A stretch of 64,000 nt of DNA. Source: Margaritifera margaritifera (Eukaryota > Mollusca > Bivalvia > Unionida > Margaritiferidae). A program made the position numbers and the translations under genes. Shown here in pieces: positions 29,380-42,523 of the stretch (its first letter is position 1; each line of letters starts with the position of its first letter). The notes below the pieces were generated by a model, which had not been told where the DNA came from, made no database searches, and saw nothing but the letters and a program-made list of their open reading frames with translations. The stretch spans positions 4,613,001 to 4,677,000 of the forward strand of contig JAQPZY010001660.1 of assembly GCA_029931535.1 (NCBI GenBank), in the 5' to 3' direction.

Positions 29380-31225
29380 TGCAAAAAGTATTCAGGTGAA
29401 CTAACTTGAATGAATTTAAGTAATTCTGAGAGAGCGCCAAAAACATCCATCCGATAGGATTAAGATTCTTTCCTATGGACTGAACAAAATCTGTTCCAAA
29501 GAAGTAGAAATGATCCATATTTAGAACTGAGAGCTGTTATAGATGTTTCCATTTAGATTTCTCAGACAATATTCTCCTAAGCAATGTAAGGTTTAATCCA
29601 TATGTAAATTTAAAAACACTTATCGTCTTTATACCCCCCCCCCCTCACAATATCCTTTAATGATAATTTTTCGTTTTATTTTATCATCTGCTCCCTTCCA
29701 TAGAAACTTGTAAAAGAGTGTATTAAGCTCATTAAGTATCTGTTCTGATGGGTGTCGGATACTTTTCTATGTAGGACATATAGCCAATCACAGTATCCTT
29801 CTCAGTATTATTTAGTTTCGGAATGTCAGAGTAATTGAGAAAAGTCTCAACATCAACAGGTTCAACTTTGCGTTTTTTTAAGTTTTTTTTTTTTCTTTTA
29901 CAAATTACTATGGTAACGTTTGGCTTCTTCCAAAATTTCCTCTTATGTTATGTCCATTATTATGAACAAGAGCAAGCATCATTTTACTAATGTAGTTTCT
30001 GTTTACTAAATTACAAAAGTATTTGGTTACTTTCTTCCCCTCTTCAATCCATTTCGCTCTAGCCCTAACCTTTACTCTTTCCATTTTATTCTTCCTAATC
30101 TCTTCAAGTTCTCTCCTTTTTTCATCTAATTTTGATAATTCGTTTGCATCATTTCTCTTCTACTGACTGTATCTCCTTAAGCTGTATATTTTCCTGTCTA
30201 CCTTGAGTTATCTTTCTTGAAAGAAGAAAATGATATTGTAATTCGTCTAATTTGTAACAATATTATCTCAATGAAATGTTCATCACTAATAGTAAATTTC
30301 AGATCAGCAGATGGAACATGGAACATTTACCAAATTATCAGATTGTTCTACACAAAAGTACTGGTATTTATATTTTTAATGATTTTATTTTACCTTCTTT
30401 ATGTATTCTGAGTCTTTGAGCAGTGAATTACTAAATTTCCAGAAACTTTTTCTTCTATTTTCCTTTTGAAAGACTATTTTCATATATACCAAAGAGTAAT
30501 CAGTTCTATATCCAGGTTAAAAATTAGCATTTTAAAGTATTGTAAATAAATTTTCATAGACTAAAATTTAAAAAAAAAATTAAAAAATAAATTAAAAAAA
30601 TAAAGTCTTGCTTGTTTTATTGTGAAACTTTTCCTCCACGTGAACCTATGGACACCAATATTCAGCTCCCGCCAAATATCTATACGACTATATTCCATAC
30701 AAATATGTTAAAGAACTTCTTTTGTCCTTTAATTATTCACATTAGAATAATTATAAGTGTCAGAGTTTGGATCCATGACTAAATGAAAGTCTCCGCCAAT
30801 TACAGTATAATCAGTTTTAAAATAAAAATTCTAAAATATCTTTTGTTATTTTTATTTTGTTTAAATATCTGAGAATATAATTCTGGACTGTTTCTATTTG
30901 GTCCATGTATATTTTTAAGTGTGAATCTATAATTATCAATAGTTCTATCCATAATAAGTTTATTTCCGATGTTGTCTTTCTTTATTTCATGTAAGATAAA
31001 CTGGAAAGCATTGTTCAATAATATAGCTACCCCGTCTAGAGTTAGTAGAACATGAACTAAAGAAACATTTATATCCCCATGTAGTCCTTTAAATATTTTC
31101 CAACTTTTCAATGAAATGTGTATCTTGTAGAAAATAACTTGAATTTCTTTTTGCCTTAGAAAATTAAAAACATCGTTCCTTTCTTGAGATCTCCCAGTCC
31201 CTGGCAATTAATTGTGGCACAAAAT
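29380..31225 (-). pseudogene. L1-like LINE remnant (endonuclease, part of ORF2)
   Basis: Read on the minus strand from 31225: an APE-type endonuclease start with RNDVFNFLRQKEIQVIF, a GVAILLNNAFQFILHE segment, INIHGPNRNSPE-like sequence, then IGGDFH and FTWRK near 30620-30770. Further on (30050-30100) comes RARAKWIEEGKK, typical of the region before the reverse transcriptase. The final part (29380-29560) resembles the post-RT segment ending SVWFNPSIKI. Most of the reverse transcriptase is missing near 29640-29900, where a poly-C run lies. Many stops; clearly dead. Confidence 0.65.
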
Positions 31226-32220
<995 letters not shown>

Positions 32221-32224
32221 TTGT

Positions 32225-33511
32225 ATAAAATGGGGATCTTATGAGAAAATGGAGACCAGCTGTGGTGTCCGCTATTGACGAGTGGTCAGTGAGCTATAAA
32301 ATTGTCGTTGCTAAGTCGTATCGACAGGATATTATTAGTTTAGCACATTAAACTAGCTTGGCTCGTCATATAAGATTCAGTAAGACTTATCACAAGATCT
32401 TGAATCATTTTTATTGGTCGAAATTTAAAAGTGATGTTTCTAAATACTTTAGATCTTCTCACACTTGCAAATGGTAGGAACAAAATCAGAAGATACCTAA
32501 GGCTCATCTGCAACCTATTCCTGCATTTGACGAACCATTTAGCAAATTAATGGTAGATTGTGTCGGTCGCTGACATAAGACCATGTCAGGCAACCAATAC
32601 TTGATGACCATAATGTGTGCGTCTGCAAGATTTCCAGAGACAATTCCTTTGAGAAATATTAAAACTTAAACCACTGTGAAAGCTTCGGTAAAGTGTTTTT
32701 ACACTTATTGGCCTTCCCAAATCTGTCCAGTCTGATGAAGGGTCAAATTTTATGTCTGGAATTTTCTAACAAGTTATGCATGATTTAGGCATTCAACAGT
32801 TTAAATCTTCTGCCTATCACCCTGAAAGTCAAGGAGCTTTGGAACGATTTAATCAAGCTTTAAAGAATATGATTCAGTCATATTGCTTTGATACAGGAAA
32901 ATGATTGGGATGAGGGGTGTTCATTTGTTGTTGTTTGCTGTTAGGGAATCAGTTCAAGAGTCATTCGGTTTCAATCCTTTTTAACTGGTTTTTGGACATA
33001 CTGTCCGTGACCATTGAAATTAATGAAAGATAAACTTCTTTCAAATGAAGATTCAAAGAATAATCTTCTTGACTATGTCTCAGATTTCAAATATAAGTTG
33101 TCAAATGCTTGTGAAGTAGCAAGAACTAATCTTCACTCTACTCAGTCAAAAATGAAATTAAGATATGACAGAAATACACAGGAAAGGAGTTTTAAGCCTG
33201 GTGAGAAAGTTATGGCTCTCTTGCCAATACCTCAAAATCCCCTTCGGGCAACATTGTATGGTCCTTATACAGTTGAAAAAGTTGAAAAGAAAGTACATGA
33301 CTTAAATTATATCATTAATACTCCTCGGTGGCGGAAACAGAAACAATTTTGGCACATAAATATGTTAAAAGAGTATTTTGACAGAGATAGCTCAGTTAAT
33401 TATTCAATAAATCTAGTTGTACCTGTCCCACACAGTGAGGATGTAAACGATGGAATACAATCTGACTGTAGTGATTGGAAACCATTCGGAAATTCTCGAT
33501 CGACTCAGTGA
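32225..33511 (+). pseudogene. Ty3/gypsy-like integrase
   Basis: From 32235 the plus strand encodes LMRKWRPAVVSAIDEW, then a zinc-finger region ending KYFRSSHTC, the core with LMVDCVG (first Asp), SVQSDEGSNFMSG (second Asp) and HPESQGALERFNQ (Glu), and an intact C-terminal stretch (33014-33511) with GEKVMALLPIP and the final FWHINMLKEYF. Stops and shifts occur in the core. The catalytic residues are present in the translated pieces. The fragment belongs to a metazoan gypsy-type element. Confidence 0.8.
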
Positions 33512-33960
33512 TGCAAATTTCGCGATTAATTTAAGCAAAAGTGAGTTTTGCTATGCTTGTGTCACATTTTTAGGACATATTGTGGGACTAGGTCAAGTTA
33601 CACCTGTAGAAGCTAAGGTCAAGGCTATCTCTGAATTCCCTGTGGCTGTTTGTAAAAAGCAACTGATGCGATATTTAGGTATGGCATATTATCAGAAATT
33701 TTTTTCACATTTTTCCATAGTTGCCGAACCTTTGACAAATTTATTGAGTAAGAAATCCAAGTTTCATTGGTCTGACCATTGTCAGGAATCCTTTGATAAA
33801 TTAAAAGCCATGCTTAAGAATGCACCGTTTCTTTCTGCACCAAATTTCAGACAATTTTTTAAAATGACTGTTGGTGTAAGTGATGTATGGGTTGGTGGAG
33901 TATTGAATCACATCTGGGGAAAAGACAATGTTATCACAGATGCACTCGCAAGTGTATAGA
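33475..33960 (+). pseudogene. Gypsy reverse transcriptase thumb fused to end of RNase H
   Basis: ILDRLSDANFAINLSKSEF, FLGHIVGLGQVTP, QLMRYLGMAYYQKF and a FDKLKAMLKNAPFL segment are the RT thumb and connection of a gypsy element. The sequence then jumps from a GGVL to HIWGKDNVITDALASV, which is the end of RNase H, so most of RNase H is deleted. The piece lies downstream of an integrase, the reverse of the normal gypsy order, so two partial copies or a rearrangement are joined near 33450. Confidence 0.8.
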
Positions 33961-34092
33961 ATTACTATATTGCTTTATTTTCTGTAATTAAGCTGAGTGT
34001 CGTTTATAAGACATTTTCCTATGTAATTTTGAGTATGCATATTCAAAGAAAGCTTTATTGCATAAATCTTTCCTTTTCTTTATGAGGGGAAC

Positions 34093-34600
34093 TGTTATGT
34101 ATATTGTAATTGTAACATGTGTCCATGATTGTAAGTTGCACTTAAGTCAAATTATGGTAAACTATATATTAACATAGCATTGGAGTTCAAGACTTGTTTT
34201 GTTAGCAGCTGGACTGTTATTTCCATGTCTTGTTGTGACAAAAGTCAAGTACACAAAGTGTTTTTCCACTAGAATTACTCATATTGTCATGTGACATAGG
34301 TCATGTAGGCATGTGTATTTATATACGGATTTTGGTAAACAAATTCATTTCTATTCTACAATCTCGGTTTTCAAAAGATCAGTCTGTAAGGAATCTATTT
34401 TAGTTGTCTTGTTGAAATCAGATGTTACAGATGTGAAAACCAGATATAATTCAGAGAGAGGAATTATTTATTGAAAATATTAATTGGAAATACTAAAGTG
34501 CTCATAGATTTTAGAACTATTTGGGATTTATGAGAATTAATTCAAAACATTCCAGATTATATCATTGTGGTACACCAGGACATTCAAAACTTGTGGTATA
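34093..34600 (+). repeat. Putative gypsy 3' LTR
   Basis: A purine-rich tract (TATGAGGGGAA) ends just before TGTTATGTATATTGTAATTG, the usual start of such an LTR. A TATA-like ATTTATATACGG lies at about 34317. The 3' border is not certain; a repeated CAGGACATTCA occurs near the end (34577 and 34603). No second LTR is visible in the window. Confidence 0.5.
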
Positions 34601-34629
34601 TCAGGACATTCAAGGCAACTATAATTCAT

Positions 34630-34793
34630 AGTAGTAGATATAAAGGCGGATTTCAGCAAAAGCCTTTTGCCGCATCATACCTAAAACATTTAGGATCCGC
34701 GACCCTTCGCTAGCCCCGACCATAAGTAAAACATATTTGTTATAAGAAAGTTTAAGATTTTGTGCTCAAATCAACGCCTTTATATCTGCTACT
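34630..34793. repeat. Polinton 2 terminus with foldback
   Basis: 34630-34668 (AGTAGTAGATATAAAGGCGG...) has an inverted, similar copy at 34755-34793 (ending CGCCTTTATATCTGCTACT). Either the terminus itself folds back, or the opposite element end has been brought next to it by rearrangement. Confidence 0.6.
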
Positions 34794-34872
34794 ATGCTAT
34801 CCGTCACATAAAATTGGGATATTATCCGTCACATAAAATTTCTTATCCGAAAATAATGTCGAGAACATACCG

Positions 34873-37009
34873 CTATGTAATCTCTGCCTCTACTTCCGGA
34901 CTGCTGGATACTATAGCTTTTGTGCTAATACCGTCCGAACAATATATTTTATCATCAACGTTGTACAGTCCGGATTTATTGATGATATCTGTTTCTAGCT
35001 TATGACAATGCAATCGGATAACGAAACAACCTTATTAACAACATTTTTCTTGATACCGTTTGCTCTTTTTTTTTTACTTTATCATCAGCAAGCTTGATGC
35101 TGCACATTTTACTTCTAAATCCTACAAACTCTGTAATAGGAATGAAGTTTGTTTCGTTGCACTGAAATCCGCTGCTTTTAGGAAAATCTGAAAGATCAAA
35201 CAGATCGCGATCATTCCACATGCCTTGATATATATCGTCGGTGAACACATGGTAACACAACGAGTCTGTATCTGTAAACAGTAGATCGGCTTGCTCGTAT
35301 TTTTTTCGGAAGTAATAGTAGTGGAATTCGTCGATCAACGTCTTTGATAAATCTAGTATCGCAGCACCAACATAAATCGGTTTGTTCAACTTTAGATTTG
35401 TCTTTCTCCGTTGTACTAAAATTTTCCCGTAGATTCTCATGGAAATAAAGCTGTCGTCGGACACAACCTTATCCCGTCGTTTAACGTTGTTGATGATTTC
35501 AAAATGAACTCGTTTTCTGATATTTTCCATAGTCTTTCCAAAAACGCTATTGTTCATCAGTTCAAAGAAATTCTTCCCAAAGTCTGTAGTTGCGGCGGTT
35601 CTTTTAATCGTATTAAAATCTATATAATCTTTTAGTCAAGGTGATTGCTTAAACTTTAGTACGCGATGTATCTTTGTTAGAACAATTCCGTGATCCAAAG
35701 CTTGCTTTAGGGATCTGTAGTGAATCACATATCTCTCTTTGTTTCTTAAGTTTGGAACAAGTTTATTAACAGTACATTTTCCCAGGCCGTACTTTTCTTT
35801 GAGCTCAATCTGTTCCGAAGACAGCATATCATCGATGCTTAACGTTTGTTCTGCACAAAACGGATAATCGTCATGTAACTCGTGGATCTCAGCAGGATAT
35901 TCGAGATCAACTTCTACGAAGTACCCGACATCATCTGATATCTTTCGGTCGGTCTCTTTCAGGAACTGTTCTTCTGGTATCCAGTGGAACCCGCCATAAG
36001 GCATAAGCTGAGACATAGCCGATTCATACAAGTTGTTGGATCAGATAGATAATATAACTCGAGGGTTTATCAGGATCGTACTCAGCTATATATCTGTTGT
36101 TAGCTTTAGCATATTTCTTTATAATCACAAATATACCTCCTATGATACCCTTTACGATAAAATAGAGCTGATCAGGATCTGTTAACAGTTCGAGTTTTAC
36201 TTTACTCAACTTCAAAGCTGCATCCCAAGCCAGCCCCGAGATGAATAATACGAAGCAGGATCTAGTTGATAGTTTGCCAAACAAACCGATCTAAACTCTT
36301 CGAAAACATCCGCGAGTAGTAACACATCTGATATCAGATATAAATCATGATAGTCTCCGAGTATTTGACAACCAAACTGATTCCAAACCATCTTCACATA
36401 GTCGTACTCACGATCGTTGATATCTCCCAGATTTAATTTCGAATAAAACTTATCTTTCTTTGCAAACTGGTCTCATCAAACCGCGACCAAGAGTCCATAT
36501 ACTCGTATGGATAGACGCCCTTCTGTTTCATCAGATTTCCTTGTACATCACCAAAGCGTCCGATCAAATTGTCAAAGCGATTGCGGCCTTTGATGAGTTC
36601 TTCGAGGGACAATCCATAAACTGAATGCTATCGATGAACCTTAATTTACCAAGGATTACTGACATATATTTTTCTGTGTTTTTCAGTATCTTTTTAGCTT
36701 CTATTACTTCCGGATCTCCAAAGGATTCTACGATGATATGAACGTCGTATCCTCGCAGGTTATGAAAAACAACTGGAATAAAACTCAGAGCTTTGTAGTA
36801 TAAATTGCAGCTGTCATGAGCGGCTCCCCTATATTGACCTGTAATATGACAATGATCTCGCATTAACAGATTTTATTACCTCAAACTTCCAACCTGATCC
36901 TGGTGCTGTATATTCGTCTATTTTCTTCCACATTTCCTGGTGGATCTGATCAGATAGTTATTTTATGTTAGCTCCTGCTAAAATTTGGCGAGACTTTGCT
37001 GTTAAATAT
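34873..37009 (-). pseudogene. Polinton 2 PolB, main part
   Basis: Fragments in several frames cover the polymerase: RDHCHITGQYRGAAH zinc-like motif, NLRGYDVHIIVESFG (exonuclease II), a YLISDVLLLADVFEEF exonuclease III, then MSQLMP, NSVFGKTMEN (motif B), LLFTDTDSLC (motif C), and a C-terminal part near 34990-34873 with INKSGLY and a TAG stop. A TGA replaces a Trp codon at about 35637, and frameshifts occur near 36600, 36470, 36040 and 35000. The N-terminal region is shorter than in Polinton 1: GSGWKFEV near 36885 runs almost directly into RDHCH. Confidence 0.85.
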
Positions 37010-37016
37010 AGTGAGA
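37010..37016. repeat. Possible LINE target duplication, AGTGAGA (left)
   Basis: AGTGAGA at 37010-37016 recurs at 40563-40569, just beyond the two ends of the LINE. Seven bases is short, so chance is not excluded. Confidence 0.45.
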
Positions 37017-40000
37017 GTCTTTATTCATTCCAATAGTCCAAACGGACTGTGAGGATACATTTTTCAATGAATTGAATTGAATGGCAGATAGTACAATAAA
37101 CAACAAAGTATCATCATCTATAGTCTACAATATACAAAGAAGTCATAGTAAGAAACGAAATTACATACGCATGCAGATGCAAATCCATGCAAATTAAATA
37201 AGCAGATTAATTTACAAAACTTCTCCGCAAAGAGAAAGAGATATCTACATTATTAAAGGTAATAATATGAAGATAAAATCAGAGGTTATATAATTAAAAT
37301 TCATATTGAAATGGTGGTCAGTCAAAATATTTACAAGATTTATGCATATGACGACGGTATTTCTATGATTAAAAGTTTTATAAATGTAAGTGGCCAAATT
37401 ATTCTAAATTCCAGTATTCTGGATATTCATTCATAAGTTCTATAAATTTAAACATATTTGGTCTTTTTCTGAAATATTTCTCTATATATTTGGCTCTTAT
37501 ATCTTTATACAATACGCATTTAAGGACAAAATGATATTCATCTTCAATAAGGTTACAAATAGAACAAAGTCTATCATGAATTGGTTTATATGGTCTCGCC
37601 CATCTACCAGCTTCAACTTCGAGTATGTGAGAGGATACTCTAAATTTAGCAATTATATTTCTATAGTTCAAAGAATGAATGCTATCAAGGTAAAGTTTTG
37701 ATCCGAAATTTGCAATATTTACATAAAACTGGATAAAATTGTCCGATAGCCTTAATTTAAATGACTGTAAAAATATGTCAGTGTTACCGACCCCTTGATT
37801 AACCCAAACTTCATAGAATCCTAATCTTGACAATAAATCTTTAACTAAATATGCCCAATTTACTTTATTGGGTCGAGCTTCTAAATGGTTCAACATCATT
37901 TGGTATATATATTTTATATATTTGTCCTCCTTTGCCTCTAATATCTTAAACCAATACTTCACAATGTAATACAATCTATTGACTAGCATTGTCGTACGCC
38001 CTAGCTCCTCATAAATAAAATCATTTTGTGTCGTCTTCTTCACTCCTAATATCTTTTTACAAAAATGTAAATGCACTCTTTCAATGCATTTAGCAGGAAT
38101 AAATCCCCAAAATTGGCAACAATAATTTAAGATAGGTTTTATCAGTCTATCAAAAAGATTCATGACATGGCTTGTTTTTAAGGACGTATATTTAAAATAG
38201 GTATTTTTCAAGTAAATATATTGCTTTTTGGCTTGCCCTGTCAATGTTGTCTGTGCTTCAGTAAAGGCACCACCAGACGTCATAACAAGTCCGAGATACG
38301 TAAACTTATTTACAATTTCCAGTTTTTCATTACAGTAAGTGAATTCCATATTTCTAGGTAAAGTACCACCTTTTCTAAAAATCATAACCTTTGTTTTTGA
38401 GGTATTAACCACAAGGTTCCACTGAGCACAATAATCTTTCAAATAATTTAACCCGGATTGAATACCTTCGGGCGAACCTGAAAAGATGGTAATGTCATCT
38501 GCGTATAAATGAATAAAAACATGTAACATGCCAATATCTATACCTTCAATACCATGCATGGCAATCTCTTCCTCTAAATCATTTACAAATATTGAAAAAA
38601 GAAAAGGTGATAAACATTCACTTTGCCGGACACCAAGAATACAAGAGTATTCATCACTTAACTTATTATCGTATTTAACTCTCGACTTTACATTGCTGTA
38701 CATTGATTTGATTATATCTAATATATTCCCCTTAAACCAAGCTTTGTTAATTTATACCATACGTTATCCCTTACTATATAATCACAGGCTTTATTTAAAT
38801 CAATAAACGCACACAATAATTTTTTACCTTGATGAATGATATGTGAGATAAGCCCATGTAAAATAAAAATATTGTCAACTATGCTCATGTTTTTTTCTAA
38901 ATCTTGCCTGTGCTTCAATAAAGACATGATTGTTTTCTGCCCAGTCAGTAAGTCTATTATTAAGTATACGTGTGAATAATTTACCTGTGCAACTAAGAAG
39001 CGTTATACCTCTATAATTATTAACATCATCTAAATTGCCTTTTTTGTGCAATGGTATAACTAGACCACATTTCTGGAAAGTGACCACTTTTAAATACAGC
39101 ATTAAATAAATTACAAAATGTATTTAAAAGTATATCTTTACCAATGTAAAGAAACTCATTGATAATCATATATGGACCAGCACTGCTGCCTAATTTTATT
39201 TGATGTCAAGCTTTTTCTACCTCTTGAAGGGAAATATCTTGATTTAGTTCATTAAACATGACGTTAAACGCTCCTTTTACATATTTTTCATTAAAATGTA
39301 AAACATCCATATCTGATATAAACAAGTGAACATTAGAATTGTTTACAGCTTTAAAATATTTTTCAAAAGTATCCATTGTAATATTTGAGGGGTTAGGATT
39401 CACAGCATCTTTTAACATTTTCCAGTATAACTTTGCATCATTAAATTTGGCTTTTTCAAATTCTAATGTTTTAAGTTCATCATATTCATGCCTATATTTT
39501 CGTAGTAGTTTTTTATAGTCTGATCTTGCACCTGTCATTTCTTGTCTTGCTTTAGGTGTTTTTACAACTCGATAATGATTCAATTTACTCATAAAAATTA
39601 ACCTTTTTTCTTCACATATATCCTTAAACCAAGGATTTTTTTTCCATCATATTTCTTCGGCACTCTAGCATGACGTGTTTTAAATCTTTTGAAGATTGGC
39701 AAACAAACATTGTGAAAAATATCATGCAGTGCCGACAAATAACTTTCAATAATCTCAGCGTTAACATTATCAAGTAATTGTTCGTTAATACTATCTAGTT
39801 CTTCGGTTACAGAATCGTCACTTAATTTTGATTTATATTCATTCGAGAACTCAGGTCCACAAACATATTTACCCTCTATACTTTTATATTCTTTTTCTTT
39901 CAAAAATGTTGCTTCGGCATCATTAACAGTATTAAATTCCAACGTAAAACATACAACACAATGGTCTGACAAAATGCTAGGCTCACTAACATCAAACGAT

Positions 40001-40562
40001 AGTACATTACTGAAAAGAGAATGAGACGCAATAACATAATTTATTAAACTAAATCCACCTTATCCAACATACGTATACTCCCCAATATTCTTATCATTAC
40101 CTACACGCCCATTCATTATACGTAAACCTGTTTGCTTGCAAAAGTCAAGTAACTGTATTCCATTAGAGTCTGGCTGGACAATGTTGTGGAACACGTGGTT
40201 TAATACTACAATCATCAACAATATACTCATTAGGTAATGCATACATATATCGACTATTGTCATCAACAACAAAATCTGGGCGTGTTGACGTTCGGGCATT
40301 ACAATCACCACATATGATAAACTTACAATCTTTATTGGAATCACTTTCTATTCTTACCAGAGACTGTAAGAGCATGTCAAAAAAAATATTTGTATCTACC
40401 ATCGATTGCCTACTAGATCCATCCGGTACAATATAGCAAAGGCAAACACATAAATCAAAATTCTCTCCAAATATGGAACCATCAAATTTAACCGATATTA
40501 TATTATCCTCATACCCGTAAACAAAGGTATTATCCCTAACAAGATTCTGATAGTTCTTCATC
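37017..40562 (-). mobile_element. Non-LTR retrotransposon (LINE), 5'-truncated, inserted in Polinton 2 PolB
   Basis: Minus strand. The 5' end is an APE-type endonuclease with FIICGDCNARTS (40320-40260), followed by SDHCVVCFTLEF, the reverse transcriptase with NNYRGITLLSC, LCAFIDLNKACD and HLYADDITIFSGS (the YADD box), and a 3' part with NTSKTKVMIF, KFTYLG and a final CSICNLIEDEYHFVLKC zinc motif (37399-38703, a long intact stretch of 434 codons). The 3' tail has short ATTCA-type repeats and AATAAA near 37028. Several shifts lie in the endonuclease and RT. A Jockey/I-group LINE is likely. Confidence 0.85.
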
Positions 40563-40835
40563 AGTGAGACCGCTTTGCGGTCCGCTCTTGTCCGCCACGC
40601 TCACTTTGAGTTTTGTAAACAATATATGACATTGTACTATAATCTTGAGTCCTCGTTGCTTACTAAGCTCATTTTTAACAACTGGTGAGATAAGCTGATG
40701 TAAGTCCGCTGCTGAAAATCCTTTTTTTTAAGGACGAGATGATTATTACAATGCAGTCAAAATTTTTTTTTTAGCTTGCATCAAACTTCTTTGTGCTAGA
40801 TTCCGCAAAGTCTTCATCTTTTATATTATATAGCA
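40563..40835 (-). pseudogene. Polinton 2 PolB, N-terminal part
   Basis: Beyond the LINE the minus strand encodes the PolB N-terminus: GFSAADLHQLISP and GLKIIVQCHILFTKL, which aligns with GLKIIVQYKVIFVIG of Polinton 1, confirming that the LINE landed in this gene. An A-rich run near 40765 breaks the frame. The palindrome GACCGCTTTGCGGTC (40568-40582) is inside the coding region. Confidence 0.7.
40568..40582. repeat. Polinton 2 palindrome 1, GACCGCTTTGCGGTC
   Basis: Perfect 6-bp stem with a TTT loop inside the PolB N-terminal coding region. Same stem as 42113-42127 and 42641-42654. Confidence 0.9.
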
Positions 40836-40921
40836 TATTGTTTCTCTAGTTCGCTTTGGGACCGCTCAATAGCGGGGGCTGTTTTAAGTTTTATTTAGAG
40901 ATTGAAAGGGATAATGATATA

Positions 40922-41729
40922 ATGTCATGCTGCAATAAGAAGATGTGCATTCATGATCTCGAGAAATTTTATTTTCACAAACAATACGACGAGTACGTTG
41001 CAAATCAGCTTGGTGTTATTAAAAACATTAAAACTAAAATGTCTGTCGGCCGGGTAACTCCAGCAGGTTTTAAGATTCGAATAAAGAGTTCTACTGAAAA
41101 AGATTTGACAAAAGTTTTTTTCTCATGATTTTGTATGGCAGGTGTTCAACGGCGATATTCCAGCTGGAAAGAGAGTCTTCCACGTAAATAACGCTTTGGT
41201 AAATCTAGCTTTGCAAAACGAGTAGCAGTCTCATCCAGGTTTTGATTTGTATGAAGCAAATGATTGTGGTATGATACGCAATATCAGAACAAAGAAAGTT
41301 GTTGGAACTGTTAATAACACCGGATATCTGAAAGTCGGGGTATGTGGAATAAATACTGGTTATGTAAGTTACTTATCGCATCGGTTTGTGTTTGAGGTAT
41401 TTCATGGAGCGATTCCAGAAGGTCTTGTGGTTGACCACCTGAACAATATAAAAACTGACAATCGTATCGAAAACTTTGACCTGGTAACACCTCAGGAAAA
41501 TACTAGACGAGGAAGCGGAAATGATGGTAGTAACTTTAGGGTGACAAGATCAGTGCTGTCGATCGATCTCGAAACGGAGGAGGAGATGCTATGGCCATCT
41601 ATAACGTCTGCTGCTAAGCACTTCGACATTCATCCACAAGCAATACAATTTGTTGCGGACGGCGTAAAAAAATCTGCACCATTAAAAAGGTTTGGTAACA
41701 AAATAGATTTCCTATATTGTGACATATAA
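40922..41729 (+). pseudogene. HNH homing-type endonuclease, Polinton 2
   Basis: The ATG at 40922 follows GATAATGATATA. A first, degenerate unit (40922-41230) has GVIKNIKTKMSVGRV and a broken DFVWQVFNGDIPAGKRV; a second, well kept unit (41247-41729) has YEANDCGMIRNIRTKKVVG, the HNH core SHRFVFEVFHG, VDHLNNIKTDNRIENFDLVT and PQEN, and a C-terminal SAAKHFDIHPQAI helix-turn-helix. So two HNH-type units are joined in tandem, with a stop and frameshift between. The homologue at 14253-14846 has one unit. Divergent from PolB, as in Polinton 1. Confidence 0.8.
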
Positions 41730-41731
41730 TC

Positions 41732-41993
41732 TTATCCTTTCATAATCCTCACGAGTTCTGCGGTAGATATACAAAAGTGAGCATATTTCATAATCGCATC
41801 TCGATCGTAGCGACTCCATATTTTTTCATTATTTTCTAGCAGCAATATCTCTTCCGTGGTAAGCAAAAGCTTATCATTTTTTTCCTTTTCAATTTCGAGG
41901 TATATCTATATAGGATCACCTGTTCTGAAGCATTTTCTGATCGTCTCCTCAAGTTGAGTTTTGTTTATTATATTCCCTCTTGTATGACATCAT
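41732..41993 (-). pseudogene. Polinton 2 copy of the 99-aa unknown gene
   Basis: Minus-strand translation gives LEETIRKCF, LLLTTEEILLLENN, RYDRDAIMKYAHFCIS and AELVRIM, aligning along the whole protein of 13940-14239. A TAG interrupts it about one third in (near 41908), and an indel lies near the start. It shows that this short gene is a real, conserved Polinton component. Confidence 0.7.
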
Positions 41994-42048
41994 ATTACTG
42001 ACGTTTCGCACGACATGTTTATAAAGAGTTGTTATATAAAATAATATA

Positions 42049-42523
42049 ATGGCCCAGCTACAGTTACTAGCTGATCTCCGATCACAGATCGATCACGAAT
42101 CATTAGACCACAGACCGCATTGCGGTCCGATGTTTGAACCTGTAACACCACATCATGGACGCCAACAAGATACTGTTGCAGAACAGCAATACGTAGCGAG
42201 CAAGCTCGACGCCAAGGAGGGAGAAGTTGTCGAAGACGATTCGTTGATTACGGTTTCAGATCGAAATTATCACGGTAGATCTAATACTGGCCGATATAAT
42301 GTTAAATATCACCTGACAAAAAAGATAAAGAAGTTTAATTTTATGTCTGACGAGCACAAACAGTTCTATAATAGGTTCCGGTTTTTTATGAATATTATAA
42401 TTCCAGGCCGACAAAAAATATCAAGTTTGATTTTATCTTTGTTAAGATCTTAAATCTGATTGATCTCACTGCTGAAAGAAAACAATACTTGATATCTCTT
42501 TATCGTCCGGTCAAATGTTGATC
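42049..42523 (+). pseudogene. Polinton 2 copy of the unknown gene of 13232-13911
   Basis: ATG at 42049 after AATATA. The N-terminal part is polar and Gln/Asp/His-rich and includes the palindrome at 42113-42127 (encoding RPHCGP). RYNVKYHLTKKIKKFN and FMNIIIPGRQK match the Polinton 1 gene. A shift near 42446 leads to a second frame with AERKQYLISLYRPVKC. It is convergent with the integrase, as in Polinton 1. Confidence 0.65.
42113..42127. repeat. Polinton 2 palindrome 2, GACCGCATTGCGGTC
   Basis: Perfect 6-bp stem, ATT loop, in frame inside the unknown gene. Confidence 0.9.
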
